Assembly (NCBI RefSeq): GCF_004683905.1
Contig: NZ_CP038438.1
Coordinates: 1,674,001-1,738,000, forward strand
Length of the DNA: 64,000 nt
Source: Pseudomonas fluorescens
Lineage (GTDB): Bacteria > Pseudomonadota > Gammaproteobacteria > Pseudomonadales > Pseudomonadaceae
Direction: 5' to 3'
The notes under the pieces are model-generated. The model was not told the DNA's origin. It ran no database searches and worked only from the letters and a program-made list of their open reading frames with translations. Shown in pieces: positions 55,229 through 62,870 of the stretch. The translations under genes were made by a program, and so were the position numbers. How positions within the stretch are numbered: the first letter of the stretch is position 1; each line of letters begins with the position of its first letter.

Positions 55229-55920
55229 ACAGCGTCGCAATCATCCCGGCCCGTGGCGGCAGCAAGCGCATCCCGCGCAAGAATCTGTTGCCGTTCGATG
55301 GCGTGCCGATGATTGTCCGCTCGATCCATACGGCGCTCGACAGTGACCTGTTCGAACAGGTCGTGGTCAGTACCGATGACGCGGAAATTGCTGAGTTGGC
55401 GCTGGCCCACGGTGCGCAAGTGCCGTTCCTGCGCCCGGCTGAACTGGCGGATGATTTCACCGGCACCGCTGCGGTGATCGTGCATGCCTTGCAGCAACTG
55501 CCAGCCTTCGATTACGCCTGCTGCGTGTACGCCACGGCGCCGTTGTTGCAGGCGCGCTTCCTGCGGCAAGGATTTGAGCTGTTGCAGCAGCACCCGGACA
55601 AAGCCTTTGCGTTCTCCGTGTGCAGCTTTGGTTTCCCGGTGCAGCGTGCGCTGACGCTGGACGGGCAGGGCGCATTGACCGCGTTGTACCCGGAATTTCG
55701 CAACACCCGCTCGCAGGATCTGCCTGAAGCTTTTCAGGACGCCGGCCAGTTTTACTGGGGCCGTCGCGAGGCGTGGCTGCGCGGTGACGTGTTGTATTCA
55801 AGCGCCAGCCTACCGGTGCTTCTGCCGCGGCATCTGGTGCAGGACATCGATACGCCGCAAGACTGGAAACGCGCCGAATACCTCTACGCCGCGCTCAAGG
55901 CCGGCGGAGAACTGCAATGA
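55225..55920 (+). CDS. pseF: Pseudaminic acid cytidylyltransferase
   Basis: 231 residues from TTG 55225 (LNSVAIIPARGGSKRIPRKN), overlapping the previous stop as TTGA; the frame extends upstream but the domain starts here. The CMP-sialic-acid-synthetase-type nucleotide motif IPARGGSKRIPRKNL is intact. It makes CMP-pseudaminic acid. Overlaps pseG by 4 bases. Confidence 0.94.
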   Translation: MNSVAIIPARGGSKRIPRKNLLPFDGVPMIVRSIHTALDSDLFEQVVVSTDDAEIAELALAHGAQVPFLRPAELADDFTGTAAVIVHALQQLPAFDYACCVYATAPLLQARFLRQGFELLQQHPDKAFAFSVCSFGFPVQRALTLDGQGALTALYPEFRNTRSQDLPEAFQDAGQFYWGRREAWLRGDVLYSSASLPVLLPRHLVQDIDTPQDWKRAEYLYAALKAGGELQ

Positions 55921-57422
55921 GAGTGCTGATCCGCGCTGACGCTTCGCCGACCATCGGCAGTGGCCACATTGCCCGTTGCCTGACGCTGGCGCGAGTGCTG
56001 CGCAAACAGGGCAGTCATGTCGCGTTTGCCTGTCGGCGGTTGCCCGGGCATCGGCTCGATGCCTTGGCTGCCGAAGGTTTCGAGACCTTCGCCTTGCCGG
56101 ACGTCTACCCCGACGAAGACCCGCAGCAAGCCATCGAATCGATGCTGCCGTGGCAGGCAGATATCGAGGCGCTGGACGCCTTGCTGGCAGGTCACGCCGC
56201 ATTCGACTGGATCATTGCCGACCACTACGGCCTTGATCATCACTGGCAAACCGCTGCCCGTCGTTGGGCGCCACGGATTGCGGCTGTGGATGATCTCGCC
56301 ACCCGCCGTTACAGCGTTGATCTGCTGCTCAATCAGAACCTGTCCGGCCTCAGCGAGAACTACGCGCCGCTGCTGCCCGAAGGCTGCCGGACCTTGCTCG
56401 GCCCGCGCTACGCCATGTTGCGCGAAGAGTTCGTCTGCCCGGCCATTGCGATCAAGCCCAAGGCGCGCCGGGTGCTGGTGAATTTCGGTGGTTTCGATGC
56501 GGCGATGCAGACCCATCACGCGATGCTGGCGCTGCAGGACTTCGCAGAGCTGGAAGTGGATTTCGTTGCCGGTGCAGACAATCCTGCGTGGGCGCAAATG
56601 CAGGCACTGGCCGCAACACGGCCGCATTGGCGCCTGCACAGTTTCGTCAGCGATTTCCAGCAACGCATGACCGCGGCCGATCTGTTTATCGGCGCGGGTG
56701 GCGGCACCAGTTGGGAGCGTGCAGCCCTCGGCCTGCCGACCCTCTGCATCGCGGTATCGAACAATCAGCAGGCCAACGGCGAAGTGATGGCGGCGGCGGG
56801 GGCGCATGTGTTCATGGGCGCCCGCGAGCAGGTCAGCGTCGAACAACTGCGCGACGCCATCGGTTTTGTCGTCGACAATTTTTATCTGCGCCAGAGCCTG
56901 GCCGAGCGTTCGCGGCAACTGGTCGATGGGCGCGGTGCCTTGCGCGTGGCGGCGGCGCTGGCCGGTGCGGTGCTCAAGCTGCGCCCGGCGACCCTCGATG
57001 ATGCGCAATTACTGTTCGACGGGCGCAATGCCGAGGCTGTGCGGCGTTGGTCACTGGACACGGCTGCAATCGAATGGCCGCAGCACCTGAACTGGCTGAA
57101 TGCGAGCCTGCGCAATCCGCAGCGTCTGCTGTTGATTGCGCAGGCCGATGACGGCGCGGTCGGCGTCTTGCGTTATGACCTGCGCGGCTTTGAAGCCGAA
57201 GTGTCGCTGTATCTGCTGGAAGGACGGCTCGGTCTCGGCTGGGGCCGGGCGCTGCTGGCGCGAGGCGAGGCGTTCGTCCGCGAGCACTGGCCGCAGATGA
57301 CCGTTGTCACCGCTCAGGTGCTGCCGGGCAATCGCCCCTCTTTGAATGTGTTTCGTGACGCCGGATTCACCCAGAGTGCCTGCGCGTTCACCAAGGTTTT
57401 GAAGGATCACCGCGATGAGTAG
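55917..57422 (+). CDS. pseG: PseG hydrolase fused to a GNAT acetyltransferase domain
   Basis: 501 residues. Residues 1 to about 345 are PseG, the UDP-2,4-diacetamido-2,4,6-trideoxy-beta-L-altropyranose hydrolase, with RADASPTIGSGHIARCLTLARVL and GAGGGTSWERAALGLPTLCIAVSNNQ. Residues 350-501 form a GNAT domain (KLRPATLDDAQLLFDGRNAE, GLGWGRALLARGEAFV, NRPSLNVFRDAGFTQSACAFTKV), the place of PseH, the step-3 N-acetyltransferase. No separate pseH is in the window, so the fusion probably covers both steps. Overlaps pseI by 8 bases. Confidence 0.93.
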   Translation: MRVLIRADASPTIGSGHIARCLTLARVLRKQGSHVAFACRRLPGHRLDALAAEGFETFALPDVYPDEDPQQAIESMLPWQADIEALDALLAGHAAFDWIIADHYGLDHHWQTAARRWAPRIAAVDDLATRRYSVDLLLNQNLSGLSENYAPLLPEGCRTLLGPRYAMLREEFVCPAIAIKPKARRVLVNFGGFDAAMQTHHAMLALQDFAELEVDFVAGADNPAWAQMQALAATRPHWRLHSFVSDFQQRMTAADLFIGAGGGTSWERAALGLPTLCIAVSNNQQANGEVMAAAGAHVFMGAREQVSVEQLRDAIGFVVDNFYLRQSLAERSRQLVDGRGALRVAAALAGAVLKLRPATLDDAQLLFDGRNAEAVRRWSLDTAAIEWPQHLNWLNASLRNPQRLLLIAQADDGAVGVLRYDLRGFEAEVSLYLLEGRLGLGWGRALLARGEAFVREHWPQMTVVTAQVLPGNRPSLNVFRDAGFTQSACAFTKVLKDHRDE

Positions 57423-58467
57423 TTTCAAGATTGGCGAGCGTCTGATCGGTGCCGATGCGCCGCCGTTCATCATTGCCGAGATGAGCGGCAACCATAACCA
57501 GTCGCTGGAGGTGGCCCTGCAGATTGTCGAAGCCGCCGCCAAGGCTGGCGCGCACGCCTTGAAGTTGCAGACTTACACCGCGCAGACCATGACCCTGGAT
57601 CTGGCCGAGGGCGAGTTTTTCATCAAGGACCCGAACAGCCTGTGGGCCGGCACTTCGCTGTTCGACCTGTATGAGAAAGCCCATACCCCATGGGAGTGGC
57701 ACGCGCCGATTTTTGCCCGGGCCAAAGAGCTGGGCATGCTCGCGTTCTCGACGCCGTTCGATGACACGGCGGTGGACTTTCTCGAAAGCCTCGACGTGCC
57801 GGCGTACAAGATCGCCAGTTTCGAAAACACCGATCTGCCGTTGATTCGTCGCGTGGCGGCGACCGGCAAACCGCTGATCATCTCCACCGGCATGGCCAGC
57901 ATCGCCGAGCTCGACGAAACCGTGCGCGCCGCCCGCGAGGCAGGGTGCAAGGATCTGGTGCTGCTCAAATGCACCAGCACTTACCCGGCAACCCCGCTCA
58001 ACAGCAATGTGCGCACGATCCCGCATCTGCGTGAACTGTTCGGTTGCGAGGTAGGTCTTTCCGATCACTCCATGGGCGTTGGCGTGTCCGTGGCCGCTGT
58101 GGCGCTCGGGGCGACGGTGGTGGAGAAACACTTCACCCTCGACCGTTCGGCGGGCGGGGTCGACGCCAGTTTCTCGCTGGAGCCGGCGGAACTGGCCAGC
58201 CTGGTGGTGGAAACCGAACGCGCCTGGCAGGCCATGGGCCAGGTGCATTACGGCGTCACTGAGGCCGAGCGCAAGTCGCTGGTCTATCGCCGCTCGCTGT
58301 ACGTCACTGCCGACATGGCGGCCGGTGAAGCCTTTTCCGGGGACAATCTGCGCGCCATTCGCCCAGGTCTCGGTCTGCCGCCCAAGCACACCGAGGCCGT
58401 CCTCGGTCGCCGCGCTCGTCAGGCGATCAAACGTGGCACGCCGCTGGACTGGTCGTTGGTCGAATAA
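57415..58467 (+). CDS. pseI: Pseudaminic acid synthase
   Basis: 350 residues. NeuB-like TIM barrel (FIIAEMSGNHNQSLEVALQIVEAAAKAGAHALKLQTYT, LKCTSTYPATP, GLSDHSMGVGVSVAAVALGATVVEKHFTLDR) and C-terminal SAF antifreeze-like domain (RRSLYVTADMAAGEAFSGDNLRAIRPGLGL). It condenses the altrose product with phosphoenolpyruvate. Last gene of the operon run. Confidence 0.96.
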   Translation: MSSFKIGERLIGADAPPFIIAEMSGNHNQSLEVALQIVEAAAKAGAHALKLQTYTAQTMTLDLAEGEFFIKDPNSLWAGTSLFDLYEKAHTPWEWHAPIFARAKELGMLAFSTPFDDTAVDFLESLDVPAYKIASFENTDLPLIRRVAATGKPLIISTGMASIAELDETVRAAREAGCKDLVLLKCTSTYPATPLNSNVRTIPHLRELFGCEVGLSDHSMGVGVSVAAVALGATVVEKHFTLDRSAGGVDASFSLEPAELASLVVETERAWQAMGQVHYGVTEAERKSLVYRRSLYVTADMAAGEAFSGDNLRAIRPGLGLPPKHTEAVLGRRARQAIKRGTPLDWSLVE

Positions 58468-58694
58468 CCCGATCTGCAACCGATTCGGCAAAATAGCGTG
58501 ACCTGCGAGTCATAACGCGCATCTTCACTGTATTGTATTGACCGGGGAGATGGCGCCTGGCCGTGTAATCGGTTCCAGTGATAGCCCTTTGCGCTCCCCG
58601 TGGCTGCCCGTTGTGGCGGCCGTTTTCTGTTTGTCGGCGCCCCTCGAATCCTTGCGAGCGGTGGTTTTGGGCTGTTTTTTATTGGGAAGCCGTA

Positions 58695-59621
58695 ATGATT
58701 GGCATAAAAAGCATTGCGAGCTACGTTCCTGTAGCCGGCGTGGACAATTACGCACAAGGTGCAAAATTCGAGAAGGATGAAGAATTCATCCTCGGCAAAA
58801 TCGGTTCGGCCTTCCTGCCGCGCAAAGACGCTGAACAGGAAACCTCCGATCTGTGCGTGGAAGCGGCCAATGCGCTGTTTGCCAGCAACCCTGAACTGAA
58901 GCGTGAATCGATCGACGCGCTGATCGTCGTCACCCAGAACGGTGACGAAGAAGGTCTGCCGCACACCGCTGCCATCGTCCAGGACAAACTCGGTCTGCCG
59001 ACTAATGTCGCGGCATTCGATATTTCCCTGGGCTGCTCCGGTTACGTCTACGGCATCTACGCGATCAAGGGCTTCATGGAAGCCGCCGGTCTGAAGAACG
59101 GCCTGCTGATCACCGCTGACCCGTATTCGAAAATCGTCGACCCCGAAGACCGTAACACCACCATGCTGTTCGGCGATGCCGCCACGGCGACCTGGATGGG
59201 CGAAGATCCTTCCTGGGCGCTGGGCAAGGCCAAGTTCGGCACCGACGGTTCCGGCGCACCGCACCTGAAAGTCACCGATGGCGTGTTCTTCATGAACGGC
59301 CGTCAGGTGTTCAACTTCGCGCTGCTCAAAGTCCCGGCGCACTTGCACGAATTGCTCGACGACTCCGGCCTCAAGGCTGACGACATCGACGCCTTCTGCA
59401 TTCACCAGGGCAGTGCGGCGATTGTCGATGCCGTGGCCCGACGTTTCGAAGGCGAGCCGGAGAAGTTCATCAAGGACATGGTCGAGACCGGCAACACCGT
59501 GTCGTCGAGCATTCCGCTGCTGCTGGAAAAACACGTACTCGATTCCGACTGGCAGCGCATTGCCCTGAGCGGTTTCGGTGTCGGTCTGTCGTGGGGCTCG
59601 GCGATCATCTATCGTCCTTGA
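58695..59621 (+). CDS. 3-oxoacyl-ACP synthase III-type enzyme
   Basis: 308 residues from ATG 58695 (MIGIKSIASYVPVAGVDNYAQG). Catalytic triad C114 (DISLGCSGYVYG), H237 (FCIHQGSAA), N267 (ETGNTVSSSIP). Thiolase fold; FabH-like length. FabH-like proteins occur in pseudomonad flagellar glycosylation islands, where they may make an acyl group for the sugar. The 58468-58694 gap contains no obvious terminator. Whether it is the primary FabH of the cell is doubtful given the location. Confidence 0.88.
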   Translation: MIGIKSIASYVPVAGVDNYAQGAKFEKDEEFILGKIGSAFLPRKDAEQETSDLCVEAANALFASNPELKRESIDALIVVTQNGDEEGLPHTAAIVQDKLGLPTNVAAFDISLGCSGYVYGIYAIKGFMEAAGLKNGLLITADPYSKIVDPEDRNTTMLFGDAATATWMGEDPSWALGKAKFGTDGSGAPHLKVTDGVFFMNGRQVFNFALLKVPAHLHELLDDSGLKADDIDAFCIHQGSAAIVDAVARRFEGEPEKFIKDMVETGNTVSSSIPLLLEKHVLDSDWQRIALSGFGVGLSWGSAIIYRP

Positions 59622-59644
59622 GTCGGTCAAAAACGGCGGATACA

Positions 59645-59684
59645 AAAATAGCGTTCAAGGTTACCCTTGAGCGCTATTTTTTTG
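59645..59684 (+). terminator. Rho-independent terminator after the KAS III gene
   Basis: AAAATAGCG-TTCAAGG-TTAC-CCTTGAGCGCTATTTTTTTG. Confidence 0.9.
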
Positions 59685-59706
59685 CCTGAATGGAGCGCTA
59701 GGCGGC

Positions 59707-60996
59707 ATGAGCGAGTTTTTCCAACCCAACGCCCAGGTCATCCAGCAACGCTGGCCGGCGTTGTTCGAGCGGCTGATGGCGGAAGACACCTCAGTCGTTC
59801 AAGCCGAACTGGTGCAGGGCTTGGGCTCGACGCTCAGTGTCAATGGCATTCAACTGACCAGTCGCCACGACCGCGTCCACGAAGCCCGCATCCAGGCTGC
59901 CAGCCTGGCGGAAAAATCGCAGTTGCATGTCTACGGCACTGGCCTCGGCGATTTGCCAACGGTGCTGCTGGAGCGCGCTGGCCTTGAGCGGTTGTACGTG
60001 CATATCCTCAATGGCGCGGTGTTCGCGCTGGTGCTGCAACTGCTCGATCAGCGCCCGTGGCTGGAAGATCCGCGTGTGCAGCTGTTCTATGCCGGTGATC
60101 TGTCAGACATCTGCACACCGTTTTTCGCCCTGCCGGCCGAGATGCTGCTGGCTGATGATTTCAACGCGAAGATCCGCGATCGGCTGGTCAGCGAAGTGCA
60201 CCTGAATTTCAACAATCGCGAGTTCGATCCAAACTTGCCGTTCATTCAGCAGCGTCTGCAGGACTGTTTGCCGGTGTTGCTGGGCGATGATGATGTGGCG
60301 CAGTTGTTCGGCACGGCCAGTGGCCGGGAAATCTATGTGATCGGCACCGGGCCGACCCTGGAAGGGCATTTCCAGCGTCTGGCGGCGGTGCATGCGCAGG
60401 CTGAACGTCCATTGTTGATGTGCGTCGATACCGCTTACCGGCCACTGCGCGAACACGGCATCGTCCCGGATCTGGTGGTCACCATCGATCAGCGCATCAG
60501 CTTCCGGCATTTGCCGTTCGAGGACTCCGCCGGCATCCCGCTGGTGTATCTGCCTATGAGCGATCCTGCGGTGCTGACCGCCTGGAAAGGCAAGCGCTAT
60601 GGCGGTTACTCGGCCAGCCCGGTGTACGCCGCGTTGCGTGAGCAATATCCGCGCGGACAACTGCATGTCGGTGGCAGCGTGATTCATCCGGCGGTGGATC
60701 TGGCGGTGAAGATGGGCGCGTCGCGCATTACCCTGTTTGGCGCTGACTTCGCCTTCCCGATGAACAAGACCCATGCTGGCTGGAATGACGGTGATCTGGG
60801 GCCAGGGGTCGATCAGGCGCGGCATTGGGTGCAGGACGGCCATGGCCAGCGGGTCAGCACCCAACTGAACTTTCGCGGCTATCTGTGTGTGCTGGAGCGC
60901 TATATCGCCGCGCATCCGCAGGTGCAGTTTTTCAACAGCAGTCGCGCGGGCGCACTGATCGCCGGGACGCAGTTCAATCAGGAGTTTGTGCAATGA
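59707..60996 (+). CDS. Maf-type flagellin glycosyltransferase (MptE-like/DUF115)
   Basis: 429 residues. The DUF115/MptE-like region has GREIYVIGTGPTLEGHFQRL, LLMCVDTAYRPLREHGIVPDLVVTIDQR, and GGSVIHPAVDLAVKMGASRITLFGADFAFP. Maf proteins transfer pseudaminic acid to flagellin Ser/Thr in Campylobacter, Helicobacter and Aeromonas. Being next to the pse genes and fliC fits this well. It starts 23 bases after the terminator. Confidence 0.9.
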   Translation: MSEFFQPNAQVIQQRWPALFERLMAEDTSVVQAELVQGLGSTLSVNGIQLTSRHDRVHEARIQAASLAEKSQLHVYGTGLGDLPTVLLERAGLERLYVHILNGAVFALVLQLLDQRPWLEDPRVQLFYAGDLSDICTPFFALPAEMLLADDFNAKIRDRLVSEVHLNFNNREFDPNLPFIQQRLQDCLPVLLGDDDVAQLFGTASGREIYVIGTGPTLEGHFQRLAAVHAQAERPLLMCVDTAYRPLREHGIVPDLVVTIDQRISFRHLPFEDSAGIPLVYLPMSDPAVLTAWKGKRYGGYSASPVYAALREQYPRGQLHVGGSVIHPAVDLAVKMGASRITLFGADFAFPMNKTHAGWNDGDLGPGVDQARHWVQDGHGQRVSTQLNFRGYLCVLERYIAAHPQVQFFNSSRAGALIAGTQFNQEFVQ

Positions 60997-61265
60997 CAAC
61001 GATTGAGCAGTGCGTCGACGAGTGCCGCCACTGCGCCGGGCTGTTTCGTCTAGGACGTGATGTCGAGGCGGCGCTGGATATGGTCGATGTGTTCGAGGGC
61101 GCGCAGCAGTTGCTGATAACTGCGCCTGCGCCGATTCAGCAGGACTGGTCCTTTGTGCTCACGCACATGCTCGATTGTCAGGAGCGTCAGGACTGGCTGG
61201 GGTTGGCTGACTGGATGGAGTACGAGTTGATCGAAGTGTTGCAAAAAGCACGATCGGCAAACTGA
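60993..61265 (+). CDS. Small protein downstream of Maf, 90 residues
   Basis: Starts MTTIEQCVDECRHCAGLFRL, overlapping the Maf stop (ATGA). Three Cys (C7, C11, C14) and HMLDCQERQDW. Helical composition. Translational coupling suggests a partner or chaperone of Maf (inference). I recognise no named family with certainty. Confidence 0.75.
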   Translation: MTTIEQCVDECRHCAGLFRLGRDVEAALDMVDVFEGAQQLLITAPAPIQQDWSFVLTHMLDCQERQDWLGLADWMEYELIEVLQKARSAN

Positions 61266-61307
61266 CCGACCGCGCTGGCCCGCGGCTTTGCGTGCGGGTC
61301 GGTTTTA
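61265..61307 (+). terminator. Possible terminator after the Maf operon
   Basis: Outer arms ACCGACC and GGTCGGT followed by TTTT, with a GC-rich inner stem. It overlaps the last base of the 90-residue gene. Confidence 0.5.
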
Positions 61308-61395
61308 TGGCGTCATTTTTTCGCAGGTGGGAGGGCGCTAAGCCCTTGTTTTCTCGGGGGTGGCAGGGTGATGGCAAATTTTTTTCAAAAAGCCC

Positions 61396-61422
61396 TCAAG
61401 CAACTTGCCAACCCGACGATAA
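61396..61422 (+). promoter_or_regulatory. Putative sigma-28 (FliA) promoter of fliC
   Basis: TCAAG at 61396-61400, then CCGACGATAA at 61413-61422, near the consensus TCAAG-N15-GCCGATAA. It lies about 80 bases before fliC. Confidence 0.65.
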
Positions 61423-61502
61423 CTATTACGAAGGTTCTCTAGGCCATTCCAGGCGGTTGCCAGGGCCGGAAGCCGCAGTACCCAACCAACGAGGAATTCG
61501 TC

Positions 61503-62354
61503 ATGGCTTTAACAGTAAACACCAACACCACGTCGCTGAACGTTCAAAAGAACCTGAACCGCGCTTCCGACGCTCTGTCGACTTCGATGCAGCGCCTGTC
61601 TTCCGGCCTGAAAATCAACAGCGCTAAAGACGACGCTGCTGGCCTGCAGATCTCGAACCGTATGTCTTCGCAGATCCGTGGTAACACCCAAGCCATCCAG
61701 AACGCCAACGACGGTATCTCCGTTGCTCAGACCGCTGAAGGCGCTCTGCAAGCGACTACCGACATTCTGCAGCGTATGCGTGAACTGGCTGTTAAAGCAC
61801 GTAACGGCACCAACGGCACTGCTGACCAGACCGCTACCAACGCTGAATTCGCTCAGATGTCTGACGAAATCACCCGTATCTCGGCTTCGACCAACCTGAA
61901 CGGCAAAAACCTGCTGGACGGTTCGGCTGGTACTGTGACCCTGCAAGTTGGCGCAAACACTGGTTCGGCTAACCACATCGACCTGGTACTGAGCTCCAAG
62001 TTCGACGCCGTCAGCCTGTCGGTTGGTAGCGGTACTCTGTCCCTGACCGGTGCTACCGTAACTGGCGCTTCGCAGAACATCGACAACGCGATCACCGCAA
62101 TCGACGCCGCTATCGCTGCAATCGGTGCAACTCGTGCCAGCCTGGGTGCTTCGCAAAACCGTCTGACCAGCACCATCCAGAACTTGCAGAACATCACCGA
62201 GAACACCACTGCTGCACAAGGTCGCGTACAAGATACCGACTTCGCCGCAGAGACTGCTAACCTGACCAAGCAGCAAACCCTGCAACAGGCTTCGACCTCT
62301 GTTCTGGCTCAAGCCAACCAACTGCCTTCCGCTGTACTGAAGCTGCTTCAGTAA
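61503..62354 (+). CDS. fliC: Flagellin
   Basis: 283 residues, a short flagellin with a reduced central domain. Conserved N-terminus MALTVNTNTTSLNVQKNLNRASDALSTSMQRLSSGLKINSAKDDAAGLQIS and C-terminal coiled coil LTKQQTLQQASTSVLAQANQLPSAVLKLLQ. AGGAAT lies upstream. Codon use differs from neighbours, richer in GCT/AAC/CTG, as for a highly expressed gene. The central Ser/Thr-rich part (about 150-210) offers O-glycosylation sites for the sugars made by the preceding operon. Confidence 0.98.
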   Translation: MALTVNTNTTSLNVQKNLNRASDALSTSMQRLSSGLKINSAKDDAAGLQISNRMSSQIRGNTQAIQNANDGISVAQTAEGALQATTDILQRMRELAVKARNGTNGTADQTATNAEFAQMSDEITRISASTNLNGKNLLDGSAGTVTLQVGANTGSANHIDLVLSSKFDAVSLSVGSGTLSLTGATVTGASQNIDNAITAIDAAIAAIGATRASLGASQNRLTSTIQNLQNITENTTAAQGRVQDTDFAAETANLTKQQTLQQASTSVLAQANQLPSAVLKLLQ

Positions 62355-62371
62355 TTTCGGAATGAGTTTGG

Positions 62372-62409
62372 GCGGGAGGGTGCGCTGGTCGCGCTCTCTC
62401 GCTTTTTTA
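62372..62409 (+). terminator. Terminator after fliC
   Basis: GCGGGAGGGTGCGC-TGGT-CGCGCTCTCTCGC stem (with G-U pairs) followed by TTTTTT. Confidence 0.75.
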
Positions 62410-62427
62410 CGTTAGGAGGTGATGAGC

Positions 62428-62787
62428 ATGGACATGAGCGTAAAGCTTAACGTGTCTTATCCGGCTCCCAAGCCAGCGACGCCTGTTGCTGATAAGCCGT
62501 CGGAGACGCCAAAAGTTGCACCGGCCGACGCTCCGGTCGCTGACAGGAAAAGTCAGCAAACGGATGACGCCAAGTTGAAACTGGCCGTGCAAGAGATCGA
62601 GAAGTTCGTTCAATCGATCAAGCGTAACCTGGAGTTCTCGATCGACGAGCACTCTGGCAAGGTCATCGTCAAGGTGATCGCAAGCGAGACGGGTGAGGTG
62701 GTACGCCAGATCCCCTCCGCAGAAGCACTCAAGCTCGCAGACAGCCTCGCCAACGCAAGCCATGTGTTGTTCGACGCCAAAGTCTGA
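62428..62787 (+). CDS. flaG: FlaG family flagellar protein
   Basis: 119 residues from ATG 62428, 8 bases after AGGAGG; several in-frame starts (62419 GTG, 62422, 62434) are close. N-terminal Pro/Ala-rich part, then the FlaG domain (about 50-119) with VQEIEKFVQSIKRNLEFSIDEHSGKVIVKVIASETGEVVRQIPSAEALKLADSL. FlaG affects filament length in some bacteria. Between fliC and fliD, the standard position. Confidence 0.94.
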   Translation: MDMSVKLNVSYPAPKPATPVADKPSETPKVAPADAPVADRKSQQTDDAKLKLAVQEIEKFVQSIKRNLEFSIDEHSGKVIVKVIASETGEVVRQIPSAEALKLADSLANASHVLFDAKV

Positions 62788-62870
62788 TAGCTGGCATGAA
62801 TAGTGTTTGTCTTTCTTGAATGACGCCTGGATGGGTCAAAAGTCTGGCAACAATCTGAAGGGAGATGCAC

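Noticed and set aside
62370..62386. Sigma-54 promoter for flaG at TTGGGCGGGAGGGTGC
   Set aside because: Spacing fits, but it coincides with the fliC terminator stem and lacks TTGC.
62800..62870. Sigma-54 promoter for fliD at CTGGCATGAATAGTG
   Set aside because: The -12 position reads GT instead of GC; too weak to list.
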